Shown here one piece after another: positions 8,992 to 17,748 of a stretch of DNA of 64,000 nt (position 1 is the first letter of the stretch; every line of letters starts with the position of its first letter). Origin of the DNA: Hallerella sp963660435 (GTDB taxonomy: Bacteria; Fibrobacterota; Fibrobacteria; Fibrobacterales; Fibrobacteraceae); the NCBI GenBank assembly GCA_963660435.1, contig CAVKYI010000009.1, positions 1 to 64,000 on the forward strand, in the 5' to 3' direction. The position numbers and the translations under genes were made by a program. The notes beneath the pieces are model-generated. The model was not told the origin of the DNA and made no database searches. It saw nothing but the letters and a program-made list of their open reading frames with translations.

Positions 8992-9879
8992 CTAGCTCCG
9001 ACGTCTTGAAAGCATCCTGAAATGTTCCACCAGCGGATTCACCGTATCGCGGAACGCATCCTGGATCTGGCAGCGCACATAATCGACATTTATCTTCTGG
9101 AAAAGGTTCCGAGTCTGTTTTTCCGCCTTTCTCGCCTCGTGCGCAAAGGCTTCCCGGAATGCGGCGTCGCCCGTATCGACGAGCATCGTTTCGCCCGTCT
9201 CCGGATCTTCGAGTTCCACAAGTCCCACCGGCGGAAGTTCCGATTCGCGCGGATCCGTTACCGAGACGGCGAGCATATCGTGCCGCTTGCAGAGAATCTT
9301 GAACGCATTTTCAAAGCCCGAATCCTGAAAATCCGAAAGGACGACGATCATCGAGCGACGGTTCAGAACACCGCCCACATATTCCAAGGCGCTTTCGAGA
9401 TTTGTCCCGTGGCGGGAAGGCTTAAAGTAAAGGATTTCCCGGATGAGACGCAACACGTGCTTCCGACCCTTCGCCGGCGGAATGAAGAGCTCGACCTGGT
9501 CAGTAAAGATCAGAAGCCCGACCTTGTCGCCGTTCCGTACCGCTGCAAAGGAAAGCAGCGCCGTAATCGCCGCCATGACTTCGCCCTTCATCTCCTTGCC
9601 CGAACCGAACTCCGAACTCGAACTCGCATCGACCATGAGCATGAGCGTAAGCTCGCGTTCCTCGACGAACTTCTTGATGTAAGGCGTCCCCATGCGGGCG
9701 GTCACGTTCCAGTCGATTGTCCGAACGTCATCGCCGGGAACATATTCGCGGACTTCGCTGAACTCGACGCCGTTTCCCTTGAACGAGCTGTGGTAAGCCC
9801 CGGCCATCATCGAATCGAGCGGGCCGCGCACCGAAAGCTCGATGCGGCTCACCGTTTTGAGAATATCCTTGGAGAGCAT
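8992..9879 (-). CDS. DUF58 protein, MoxR partner
   Basis: This is a 295-residue cytoplasmic protein with the hallmark DUF58 stretch FSEVREYVPGDDVRTIDWN near residues 38-56, followed by ARMGTPYIKKFVEERE and a VWA-like core with MIDAS-like DASSS. DUF58 genes almost always sit directly behind moxR, as here (one base between the genes), and the protein is thought to be an adaptor or target of the MoxR ATPase. Length and motifs are complete and no odd features are seen. Confidence 0.92.
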   Translation of the reverse strand: MLSKDILKTVSRIELSVRGPLDSMMAGAYHSSFKGNGVEFSEVREYVPGDDVRTIDWNVTARMGTPYIKKFVEERELTLMLMVDASSSSEFGSGKEMKGEVMAAITALLSFAAVRNGDKVGLLIFTDQVELFIPPAKGRKHVLRLIREILYFKPSRHGTNLESALEYVGGVLNRRSMIVVLSDFQDSGFENAFKILCKRHDMLAVSVTDPRESELPPVGLVELEDPETGETMLVDTGDAAFREAFAHEARKAEKQTRNLFQKINVDYVRCQIQDAFRDTVNPLVEHFRMLSRRRS

Positions 9880-9880
9880 A

Positions 9881-10870
9881 TCAGGGCACTTCGACAGAAT
9901 CCAGGATCTTTTGCACGACTGTTTCCGCGGAGACTTCTTCGGCTTCCGCTTCGTAGCTCAAGACGATACGATGGCGGAGGACTTCCATGGCGCAGGCCTT
10001 GACATCTTCGGGCGTGACATAGCCGCGTTCCTCGATAAAGGCGTGGGCCTTTGCCGCCGAGGCAAGACCGATCGATGCGCGCGGAGACGCCCCGACCGAG
10101 ATGAATCCCGAAAGCTCGGATCGCTTGATGCTCGCCGGATCGCGCGTCGCAAGCACAAGGTTCACAATGTATTCGCGGATGCGTTCATCGACATAGATTT
10201 CCTTCACTAGGCGGCGCGCCTTCAGAATGTCTTCCTTGTTCGCCACGGCACTCGGCATTTTGAGACCGTCACCGCTCACCGCGTCGAGAATCTTCATCTC
10301 GTCTTCCTTTCCCGGATAGCCGACCTTGACCTTCAGGAGAAAGCGATCGACCTGCGCTTCCGGCAGCGGATAGGTACCTTCCTGTTCGATCGGGTTCTGC
10401 GTCGCAAGAACGAGGAACGGTTCATCAAGCTTGTATGTCTCGTCACCGATCGTTATCTTCCGTTCCTGCATCGCTTCGAGAAGCGCGCTTTGCACTTTCG
10501 ACGGGGCACGGTTGATTTCGTCCGCAAGCACGAGGTTCGTAAAGAGAGGACCCTTGCGGGTTTCGAAGCGGGACTCTTTCGCATTGTAAATCGTCGTGCC
10601 GAGAAGATCCGCCGGGAGAAGGTCCGGCGTAAACTGGATGCGCTTGAAGTCGAGCGAGACCGCACTGGCAAAAGCCTGTACCGCGGTCGTCTTCGCAAGT
10701 CCCGGAAGCCCTTCCAAAAGGATATGACCGTCTGCCAGGATTCCGGTGAGAATGCTCTTCACCATATCCTTCTGGCCGATTACGGTTCCTTCCACTTCGC
10801 GCAAAAGATCTACGCAAAAGCGTCCCTGTTCCTTGATCTTGTCCGTCAGTTCTTGAACATTTGTCATCAT
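9881..10870 (-). CDS. MoxR-family AAA+ ATPase
   Basis: The 329-residue protein has Walker A GLPGLAKT (about residues 54-61), Walker B LADEINRAP, the sensor region LATQNPIEQEGTYPLPEAQVDR and the C-terminal lid domain expected of the APE2220/MRP branch of MoxR proteins. It is a chaperone-like ATPase thought to mature or activate VWA proteins, here BatA/BatB through DUF58. Two ATG codons open the frame (10870 and 10867), and GAGGT lies just upstream of both. The gene follows the preceding BatD-like gene by four bases and clearly belongs to the same operon. Confidence 0.93.
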   Translation of the reverse strand: MMTNVQELTDKIKEQGRFCVDLLREVEGTVIGQKDMVKSILTGILADGHILLEGLPGLAKTTAVQAFASAVSLDFKRIQFTPDLLPADLLGTTIYNAKESRFETRKGPLFTNLVLADEINRAPSKVQSALLEAMQERKITIGDETYKLDEPFLVLATQNPIEQEGTYPLPEAQVDRFLLKVKVGYPGKEDEMKILDAVSGDGLKMPSAVANKEDILKARRLVKEIYVDERIREYIVNLVLATRDPASIKRSELSGFISVGASPRASIGLASAAKAHAFIEERGYVTPEDVKACAMEVLRHRIVLSYEAEAEEVSAETVVQKILDSVEVP

Positions 10871-10874
10871 GACC

Positions 10875-11696
10875 TCATTCGTCTTCTTCGATGTTTAAAA
10901 GCCTTGCGGCGAGCTTCCACGTTTCCTTGTTTTCAAACGCATCGCGCGCACCGCCGCCGTAACGGGCGTGGGCAAACGCTTCGAGCAACGCGTCCCAGCC
11001 TTCGAGCGAACCTTTCCGGGAAAGCTCTTCCAGATTGTCTTCGCCAAAGCGTTTCTTCGCCCATGATTTACAAATTTTTTCAAGGTCGAGCAACCAAGTG
11101 CGACTATCCGCCTTCGAAACGCGACCTTTCAACAGGAGAAATTCTTTTTTCAGAGCATCGTCCTCGGCACGCTTCGCGGATTTCCGCATCGCGGAACGCT
11201 TCTTTTCCTTAAGGACCAGGAACACGCCGATAGCGACAATCAAAATGGCGAGCAGCCCGAAGACCGTGACGACCGCGACATGGGAAGGCGCATCGATGTG
11301 GAACGAAACGCTTTCGGACTGGAATTCAAACGGCCCGTTCGCCGTCGGAATCTCGAACAGCATCGCCGGAATGGAAACGCTCCCCGTGTCGTCCGCCGTG
11401 AGCGTATAGATAAACCGGCTGTTCGAAACCGAGGCGTCGCCCCGCACGGAACGGGAATGTTCCTCGCGCATCCCGATTTGCGTAATCCCCTTCGTATTCG
11501 CGGAACTCTTGGGAAGAATCAGGATGGCACTTTCCTTTTGGGGGGCCGCCCACGAAACGTTCACCTTGAACTCGAACGTATCACCCTTGACAATCGTCGG
11601 GAGGGAATCCGTATGCACCGAGATTCCGATTTCCACGGGATTTGAAGCAGCATTCGAAGCGTCTTCCGGCAAAGTATTCAGGCTATCATTTTCCAT
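10875..11696 (-). CDS. BatD-like membrane protein with a doubtful N-terminus
   Basis: This is the first gene of the Bat operon, with about 273 residues from the ATG at 11696. A beta-rich domain (about 20-130) precedes a membrane helix (VVTVFGLLAILIVAIGVFLVL, about 142-162) and a charged helical cytoplasmic domain, as in the second BatD-like gene of this operon. The N-terminal domain should therefore be periplasmic, yet no signal peptide follows the ATG. Upstream codons in the same frame spell a basic then hydrophobic stretch (RFRRITFFIFFL) without a standard start. A different frame has an ATG at 11736. A miscalled T-run or an unusual start codon may hide the true beginning. Confidence 0.65.
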   Translation of the reverse strand: MENDSLNTLPEDASNAASNPVEIGISVHTDSLPTIVKGDTFEFKVNVSWAAPQKESAILILPKSSANTKGITQIGMREEHSRSVRGDASVSNSRFIYTLTADDTGSVSIPAMLFEIPTANGPFEFQSESVSFHIDAPSHVAVVTVFGLLAILIVAIGVFLVLKEKKRSAMRKSAKRAEDDALKKEFLLLKGRVSKADSRTWLLDLEKICKSWAKKRFGEDNLEELSRKGSLEGWDALLEAFAHARYGGGARDAFENKETWKLAARLLNIEEDE

Positions 11697-11699
11697 CAA

Positions 11700-11901
11700 A
11701 AAGAAAATAAAAAATGTTATTCTTCGAAAGCGTCATAAATCGTTCACGGGAAAGTAAAAAGTTGTCACATGGTTTTAGAAGTGCAGACTGATAGTTTTTC
11801 GGAGAAGAGGGACGAGGGATGAGAGAATTTCTAAAAATCAGAAATAAAACGACAGATGTCAATTTGCAAAATTTTTAAACCAAGTACTTAGAGTGGTGGT
11901 C
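11700..11901. other. Intergenic region upstream of the Bat operon
   Basis: About 200 AT-rich bases separate the Bat operon from the end of the exported-protein cluster. The possible hidden start of the BatD-like gene (11700-11736) lies here. I see no gene and no clean terminator. Confidence 0.4.
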
Positions 11902-13080
11902 TTAATTAGATAGTTTCATTTTTTGAATAGCATCTACTACAGCGATATCTCTATTTTTTCCAACCCCAACAGCAGCCCCTTGCATATTGATTCCGCAACC
12001 CCTTATGGACAAATTCACATTATAAGAGTCTATTAACCTCGTAGAGTTTTTTATACTTGAATGAATTTCCATACCAAGTCTAGAAGCTACAGAATCTTTA
12101 GACATTGAGAAACCATTTTTCACAAGCAACCGATTGATCTCCATACAAATTTGTTTAGGTTCAACACAGTCTAAATAGCAATGAAGTTCTTTTCTAGAAT
12201 TTTTTTCTTTAGTCTCGTAAATAAACTCAACGCCACCTTCTAAACCCACTTTTTTTAACACCTTTTTTGGCATCTTAGGAATTACAACAATAGAATGTTT
12301 GCCAACAGAAAAATTCATATTTCGTAACGAGAAAACCACTTTTCCATTAACAGATTTTGCATTCCCGATATTCTTGCCCTCTTGATAAACAGCCAATGGA
12401 AAATGGTCTAGTGGTCCCAGCGCATCGAAAACAAGAATATCTAAAACTACTTCGTTTTTTTCCGGGAAACATTGCAAATTGCCCTTTTCTAATCTAATTG
12501 CAGAAAGACCAAGCATCAATTTTTCGTTTAATTTATTCATATTTTGTATTAAAAGAAGCGAATCATTCAATGGATAGACAGCGGAAAGCTGATTCAAGAA
12601 TAAGTCATACTTTTCAATATTTGAATTGATTTCAGAAAGCAGAGTTATCGCATTCCCATAATCCCGCCTACTCAGAGCTAAAGAAAAATTCTGTTCCTGC
12701 GTTTCGATATTTCTCTGAATTTTTTTCAATTGGAACCGAATATTCGCCGTCATTTCGTCTAAGTCCAATAAGGCTTGAGCACGAAAGAAACCGTTCTCTT
12801 TCGGAAGAGAGCTTACCTGTACCCACTTAAGGTCTATATTCGACCGAACCTTACTGGAAGTTGAATAATTTTCACTAAAGGCGGTGGACGTACCGAGAAC
12901 AGATTCTTCTTGACGCAAATTTTCTTGAATCGCAACATTCACCGATATTTGCTTTGCGATTCCGGCAATAGCGGAATTATTTGCCTGTTCCTGCGATACA
13001 TCGGAAGAAGCCTCATAAGAAATGAGTTTTGAAAAACAAGGAACTAGCAAACCAAGTAAAAGAACGACAACAATGCGCAT
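11902..13080 (-). CDS. Exported protein with an LPP20/FlgT-like N-terminal domain
   Basis: The 392-residue protein has a signal peptide (RIVVVLLLGLLVPCFS), followed by a segment of the type SSDVSQEQANNSAIAGIAKQ in which alternating small residues and a helical repeat resemble LPP20-like lipoprotein domains. A coiled-coil-like middle (about 105-200) and a beta-rich C-terminal half follow. The end (residues 340-392) again has an alanine-rich LPP20-like helix. It starts two bases after the next gene upstream stops. The cluster of LPP20-like and DUF6175-like exported proteins is reminiscent of envelope lipoprotein sets in Bacteroidota. The function is unknown and the family call tentative. Confidence 0.5.
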   Translation of the reverse strand: MRIVVVLLLGLLVPCFSKLISYEASSDVSQEQANNSAIAGIAKQISVNVAIQENLRQEESVLGTSTAFSENYSTSSKVRSNIDLKWVQVSSLPKENGFFRAQALLDLDEMTANIRFQLKKIQRNIETQEQNFSLALSRRDYGNAITLLSEINSNIEKYDLFLNQLSAVYPLNDSLLLIQNMNKLNEKLMLGLSAIRLEKGNLQCFPEKNEVVLDILVFDALGPLDHFPLAVYQEGKNIGNAKSVNGKVVFSLRNMNFSVGKHSIVVIPKMPKKVLKKVGLEGGVEFIYETKEKNSRKELHCYLDCVEPKQICMEINRLLVKNGFSMSKDSVASRLGMEIHSSIKNSTRLIDSYNVNLSIRGCGINMQGAAVGVGKNRDIAVVDAIQKMKLSN

Positions 13081-13082
13081 AA

Positions 13083-14075
13083 CTATTTTACTTCAACAAG
13101 AATCAGTTTTCTCGTAATCGATAGTTTTTTTACCTTTACTTTTTCTTTAAGATGTTTACGAATGTAGCTATATATATCCTGACCATCCGCAAAAGATGTT
13201 GCATCGGCAAAAACAACCAAATCAATAGTCTTATCCGTAACAGAATTCATCTGGATTTGCTTAAAACTCGTTTTCATCAGCTTTTTAATGTCATCCTGTA
13301 AATCCTCCAATTCATCCTCGTCAAATTCACCCGTCATTTTCAAGAGGACTCTGTACCGATTGCCGTCACGATAGTCTTTCGCCCAATAAGCCCTAATAAT
13401 CTTTTCAAGGCCAGGCATCGCCTTTTTTGTCGCCTCCCGAATACTCCTTATTTGCTCACCTTTATCATGCCCCACATTACCTACCGAAGCACTTTGAGTC
13501 CCAAGCAAACGAGCCGTAGCTGTTTCATAAGCCGAAAGCTCCACAATGCTTTGGTTTAAGGCGAAATTACCTGCAAACTTGATATAAATATCAGCTCCCA
13601 TAGAAAGCCCGGCTAAATATGCAAGGTCATTTTCTATTTCAGAAATATCTTGCTGTATTTGCACTAAATCATCAAATTCACTCTGCCCTTCCAAAGATTT
13701 CACCTCGTATTGTTGAGCCGTTAGATAATGGTTGATTTCATCCATAGCAGCTCGAGACAACGGATTTTTCTGAATAATTTCCAACTCTTTTACACCAGAC
13801 ACATTTTGTGCAGGCATAACTAAAATAACAGGACCGACATAGCCATTTTTTTGAAGCGATGGCACATTCTCCGACAGCTCGTTTTCCTGCAAAGAAACGG
13901 AGGATGTTTTTGAAGACGAAGAATCACCCGTAATCCCTTCAAAATAGGAATACGCTTTAGAGGCTTCTTTTCTTTGAGCATCGGGCGAGCGTCTTGATAC
14001 AGAAGAATTTCCTGCACAACTGATTCCTAATAAAAACACGAAACAAAAGGTTACTAAACGACAAAAGTAACTCAT
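13083..14075 (-). CDS. Lipoprotein, DUF6175-like
   Basis: The 330-residue protein carries a lipobox (GISCAG, about residues 18-23), a low-complexity serine-rich linker and, from about residue 78, a globular domain starting VILVMPAQNV that contains MGADIYIKF and a later beta/alpha unit. The arrangement (short strand, predicted instability of the second argument, GADIY motif) recalls the DUF6175 family of Bacteroidota, but I hold this only as likely. It sits between two LPP20-like genes with 2- and 14-base gaps, so the three probably act together at the outer membrane. Confidence 0.5.
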   Translation of the reverse strand: MSYFCRLVTFCFVFLLGISCAGNSSVSRRSPDAQRKEASKAYSYFEGITGDSSSSKTSSVSLQENELSENVPSLQKNGYVGPVILVMPAQNVSGVKELEIIQKNPLSRAAMDEINHYLTAQQYEVKSLEGQSEFDDLVQIQQDISEIENDLAYLAGLSMGADIYIKFAGNFALNQSIVELSAYETATARLLGTQSASVGNVGHDKGEQIRSIREATKKAMPGLEKIIRAYWAKDYRDGNRYRVLLKMTGEFDEDELEDLQDDIKKLMKTSFKQIQMNSVTDKTIDLVVFADATSFADGQDIYSYIRKHLKEKVKVKKLSITRKLILVEVK

Positions 14076-14090
14076 TTCTAGAACTCCACA

Positions 14091-14663
14091 TCATCTAACT
14101 TTCTTTGCAGCATCGTAAGCCGCAAAAGCAGCTTCTGCAGACTTGTATCCCTCTGCTGCGCGAGCACGTACTTTTTCAGACTCGGCAGCCTTCAACTGAG
14201 CAGACATAAACTCATCAAAAATTTGCGGGTCGAGTGCCATAAGAACCGTTACCTTATACTTTCCATCGTTAGTGATTTCCGAAACCATCTTAATGGACGA
14301 GGCTCCACTGATTTTTTCCGATGCTAGTTGTTCATTAACTTGCATAGAATGAGAAATTTCCTCTTCCCCAGCCTCTTCATAGAACTGTTTAGAACGTTCC
14401 TGCGCTTTTGCCGTCAACGACTTGGCAATATCTGCACGAGCCATCATATCCGCCTTGCTGTAAGCCATCTGTTGCTTTGTAGCGACGCCTTCACCGATAC
14501 CCGCCACAACATGCTTTTCAAGAAGCTTCGCTTTTTCAAGCATCATTTGATCCAACACAGTCGTAACCGTTTTGCTCCCATCTGGAGAACTTGCAGCGCA
14601 AGCGGTAATCAAAAAGACCACGAATGCTATGAGCATAAAAGAAAGATATTTCGTTTTAACCAT
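14091..14663 (-). CDS. LPP20-family lipoprotein
   Basis: The 190-residue protein has a lipobox (LITACAA, about residues 16-22) and an LPP20-type domain: VVAGIGEGVATKQQMAYSKA followed by ARADIAKSLTAKAQ, then a strand-rich part (VSEITNDGKYKVTVLMALD). Members of this family are surface or outer-membrane lipoproteins of unknown action. The ATG at 14663 is chosen over a longer frame because AAGGAG lies eight bases upstream and the signal peptide begins there. The C-terminus is an alanine/lysine-rich helix. Confidence 0.65.
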   Translation of the reverse strand: MVKTKYLSFMLIAFVVFLITACAASSPDGSKTVTTVLDQMMLEKAKLLEKHVVAGIGEGVATKQQMAYSKADMMARADIAKSLTAKAQERSKQFYEEAGEEEISHSMQVNEQLASEKISGASSIKMVSEITNDGKYKVTVLMALDPQIFDEFMSAQLKAAESEKVRARAAEGYKSAEAAFAAYDAAKKVR

Positions 14664-14722
14664 GATTTTAACTCCTTTTAAGAAAAACCATTTTGTTGAA
14701 AATAAAGTATTCGCGTGATGCT

Positions 14723-16150
14723 TCATTCTTCAACACATCTAACGGAAAAAGCCGCATTTTTAAGACCGCTTTTTATCTCATACGCGCCTTTTGTATCAAC
14801 AGACAAATAATAAGCCCTTCCCCCTTGATATTCTGTAACACTCCACAGTCTAGTGGCATCATTCTCTTTTTTAAATGCACCATAATTGTCACGAAAGCCA
14901 CTCAGTTTTAGATGAAACGGAATGTCTTCATTACTCATCAAATCACTCAGCGAAGAAAATGTCTGCTGAAGTTCACCCAGCTCAACAGTCGTCGGCAGCC
15001 GCCAATTTTTAGGGCAAGCATCTCGAGCATCCTTCCAAGTATAAAGCCGTCCAAATTCATTGCAATTATTGCGATTTCCGTAACAAAAGCTCTTTTGTGA
15101 AAAATAGTTCAAGTTTTCCGCCATCCATTTTTTTCCATTGACTAAAATTGTTCGATAATTTTGCCCATCTCTCTCATCGATTAAAGAACCAAACTTTCTT
15201 TCATAAGCGAGTTGTTTTCGAGCATTTTCTTTTGCAATCTGCAAATTTGCATCATATTTTGAATTAACAACCCAACGTCCTGTCATTGCAGAACTTCCCA
15301 TAAAACTCTTTTTCCCTGAAAACTCAACGGAGGTATTTGAATTTTCTAATGGGAAATACGCTTTTTTACGTAAAACATCCAACATCAAATAAGGACCGCC
15401 AAACGAATTTCCTTTTGTTGAAAAAATATCCTTTCCGCCTAGATAATAAGTCCCTCCTAATGCAGTTGATTCGTCAAAAAGAAGTTCTTCCCCATCAAAT
15501 TGAATTTGCACATCATTCAATCCTTTTCGAGCCATAGAATCATTTATGGATTGAACAGATGAAAGGAACAAGGGGGAAAAAGTCCGAGTTTTCGTTAAAA
15601 TAACATCCCCACACTTTTGCAACCAAGAATCTCCTATTTTTACAATTAGATTTACTCTATCCATATCAAACGTCAACACAAAATGATAAACAGCCTCAAA
15701 TGAAGAACCATCCTTATTAAGCGGCTGCAAATCCGTTACACCTCCTCCAACTTTCACCAAAACTCCTTTTGGAATATAGAGGGATGATAATGCATCTACA
15801 CATGCCGTTATTTGGGTCGCTTTATCTTTAACATCTTTTATTACTTGAAGCGAACCTATTCTGACTTCCCCGGAAACCTCCATAAATTTTGACTCAAAAC
15901 GAGGCAACTCTTCCGCAAAAAATGTTTCGCATCTTTCATCAATAACATCCGTTAATGAGATGGAACCACAACGATCATTCATTACTGCAATTTGATTCGC
16001 TTCATTCCAAAGCGAATCAATTGTCGGGTTTCCTTTGTAAACTTCTCTCAATTGTGAAATTTCTCTTTTCATATTATCAAAAAGAGAAACATTCTCAGCA
16101 GCAACAGCTAGCGAGAAGCCTACAAAAAAGAAAGAGATAAAAGATTTCAT
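14723..16150 (-). CDS. Exported protein with C-terminal FISUMP domain
   Basis: The 475-residue protein has a signal peptide (about residues 1-18), a unique N-terminal region of about 310 residues and a C-terminal Fibrobacter major paralogous (FISUMP, TIGR02145-type) domain from about 325: GQNYRTILVNGKKWMAENLNY, then CYGN..CNEFGRLYTWKDA, ACPKNWRLPTTVELGEL and the terminal VRCVEE. This domain is a hallmark of Fibrobacter surface proteins and resembles C-type lectin-like folds. The start codon is an ATG at 16150, preceded by a TTG. The long unique N-terminal part differs from the tandem FISUMP lipoproteins at 49-52 kb. Confidence 0.8.
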   Translation of the reverse strand: MKSFISFFFVGFSLAVAAENVSLFDNMKREISQLREVYKGNPTIDSLWNEANQIAVMNDRCGSISLTDVIDERCETFFAEELPRFESKFMEVSGEVRIGSLQVIKDVKDKATQITACVDALSSLYIPKGVLVKVGGGVTDLQPLNKDGSSFEAVYHFVLTFDMDRVNLIVKIGDSWLQKCGDVILTKTRTFSPLFLSSVQSINDSMARKGLNDVQIQFDGEELLFDESTALGGTYYLGGKDIFSTKGNSFGGPYLMLDVLRKKAYFPLENSNTSVEFSGKKSFMGSSAMTGRWVVNSKYDANLQIAKENARKQLAYERKFGSLIDERDGQNYRTILVNGKKWMAENLNYFSQKSFCYGNRNNCNEFGRLYTWKDARDACPKNWRLPTTVELGELQQTFSSLSDLMSNEDIPFHLKLSGFRDNYGAFKKENDATRLWSVTEYQGGRAYYLSVDTKGAYEIKSGLKNAAFSVRCVEE

Positions 16151-16184
16151 CAAAAGCCTTTAATGCAAAAGAACAAAGTTTTAG

Positions 16185-16730
16185 TTATTCTACTTCACAA
16201 TAAGGAAGATCATCAGCTTCTATCGCAACCTTATTTTCAACAAAAAAATCCTCTAAAAAAGCATCGTCTTTTTCCGTTTTAATACTGCCATCTCTAAAAG
16301 ACAAAACGATCTTGCAAAATCCAGAAACAGGCACCTTGACCGCAACACGCTCAGAAGGAACAAGTTGTTCAATTCTCCATACTGGTTCATCATAACAAGC
16401 ATCTTTGCTGCATTTTGTATTATATCGAGCAATACACTTATACTCATATTTGTGAAGTTTTAGCGTACCCGGATCTGTTTGCGACGCAAAAAAAACATCG
16501 CCGATTTCATCGCTAGTTCCAAGATATGTTGTTTTTGTTCCTAGCTTAAGAGTCCCTGGATACACTTTTTTTTCCGCTGCCCATCTACACGCACCCGCCG
16601 GCGATCTCACAACACCAACGACACCTGTTTTATTTTGGAAGAATTCAGGTTTTTGCCACCCATCCATAAAGAAAGCGCACGCAACCAAAAGTACTGTTGA
16701 AAAGAGAATCAGAATCAACCTTTTTTTCAT
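16185..16730 (-). CDS. Hypothetical lipoprotein
   Basis: The 181-residue protein begins with a lipobox (LLVACAF, about residues 14-20). The mature part holds six or more cysteines, including a CSKDACYDEP segment, suggesting disulfides in the periplasm or at the surface. No domain is recognised. The gene lies in the AT-rich minus-strand exported-protein cluster with 27-34 bases to each neighbour and is probably co-transcribed. Confidence 0.55.
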   Translation of the reverse strand: MKKRLILILFSTVLLVACAFFMDGWQKPEFFQNKTGVVGVVRSPAGACRWAAEKKVYPGTLKLGTKTTYLGTSDEIGDVFFASQTDPGTLKLHKYEYKCIARYNTKCSKDACYDEPVWRIEQLVPSERVAVKVPVSGFCKIVLSFRDGSIKTEKDDAFLEDFFVENKVAIEADDLPYCEVE

Positions 16731-16757
16731 TTTTTACTCCTTGAATTATTAGCCAAA

Positions 16758-17312
16758 TTAATCCGCGATCCGTTTCCAAACACAGTGCGGATAAGTGATT
16801 AAAGGCTTTGAGAAACCCATTGTCGGGTTGTAGGGAAACGAAGCGCTATCGGCTTTATAAGCATTTGTATTGTTATAAGAAAGGGATGTCGCTCGATCTA
16901 GTTCATACAACCCCAAGAAAACATAACCCGAAAATTCTTTAAATTGTCCAATGATCAGCCGTTTTACAGATTCATATTTAATAACACGGGAAGGATGATC
17001 TTTTTCCGAAAAAAAAGATTCCTTGGGATTCCGAATTTCATGAACGATGGATGTGTCGGGCGAAATAATCCATTGGTTATCATTCCAGTTAATTTGGGTT
17101 TTCGCCTTGCTAATTCCTTCGAATTCATTCCATGGGATGGATTCTTTTGATAAAAAATTCTCGTTATAAAATACATGCTTGGCACAACAAACATCGGGAT
17201 GTTGGGGTAAATGAGGAATAAAGGCTCCATATAGAGGAAATTTTACGCCCCAGTAGTATTGCATTGCGTTTTGCAGCTGCTTGAATGAAGTAAATCTATC
17301 GCCAACTTTCAT
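16758..17312 (-). CDS. Hypothetical protein, first gene of the exported-protein cluster
   Basis: The 184-residue protein lacks a signal peptide and looks cytoplasmic. It is rich in aromatic residues (YYWGVKFPLYGAFIP near the N-terminus; WNDNQWIISPDTS in the middle) and has an FSGYVFLGLYELDR segment that could be the core strand of a small alpha/beta domain. No family is recognised. The start at 17312 has a good AAGGAAG ribosome site. It lies first behind a promoter with a homopolymeric spacer. Confidence 0.55.
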   Translation of the reverse strand: MKVGDRFTSFKQLQNAMQYYWGVKFPLYGAFIPHLPQHPDVCCAKHVFYNENFLSKESIPWNEFEGISKAKTQINWNDNQWIISPDTSIVHEIRNPKESFFSEKDHPSRVIKYESVKRLIIGQFKEFSGYVFLGLYELDRATSLSYNNTNAYKADSASFPYNPTMGFSKPLITYPHCVWKRIAD

Positions 17313-17330
17313 ATTGAACTTCCTTTTCGT

Positions 17331-17362
17331 TTTATAATGTAAAAAAAAAAACAGATTGTCAA
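17331..17362 (-). promoter_or_regulatory. Promoter with an 11-base homopolymer in the spacer
   Basis: Reading on the minus strand, a perfect -35 TTGACA (17357-17362) is followed by a spacer containing eleven T residues (17341-17351 as A on the plus strand) and then TATAAA (17331-17336). The spacing is 20 bases as read, longer than the ideal 17. A homopolymer at this position can change length by slipped-strand mispairing and so vary promoter strength. Confidence 0.5.
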
Positions 17363-17745
17363 GATATTTTAAAAACTTTCTTTGCTTTACCTAATGCACC
17401 TGATATGGCTAAATTTCGTAAAATAAGCAGGAATTAAACTAAAACATATATAGCTCCAGAAAAGCAATCGAATCCAAACGAAAAACAAATCGCATAACTT
17501 GCCGTCGTCAAATATTAACCCGGCAACTGTCATTGTCGGGTTTGCCCCGATAATCAGGATTCCCTTGTCAAGCAAGGGAATGACATCGTACCGTGTTCCG
17601 CTTCGCTCTTACTATATCCCATAATTAATCCCTAATTTCTCTTAACTCCTAACTATTAACTATACACTAAGCTCTAAGTTCTGATTCCCACTTCCCATCT
17701 AACAACTGATTCCTGAGTCCTGCTTTCCTAATTTTCCCCAACTAT
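17363..17745. repeat. Intergenic region with paired 9-5-9 hairpins and CTAAG-type heptads
   Basis: No gene is seen. Two adjacent perfect hairpins with nine-base arms and five-base loops occupy 17532-17554 (ATTGTCGGG/CCCGATAAT) and 17559-17581 (ATTCCCTTG/CAAGGGAAT), bordered by GTC and GAC. The rest (17600-17740) is an AT-rich run with repeated CTAA/TTCT words such as CTAAGCTCTAAGTTCTGA. Confidence 0.6.
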
Positions 17746-17748
17746 AAA

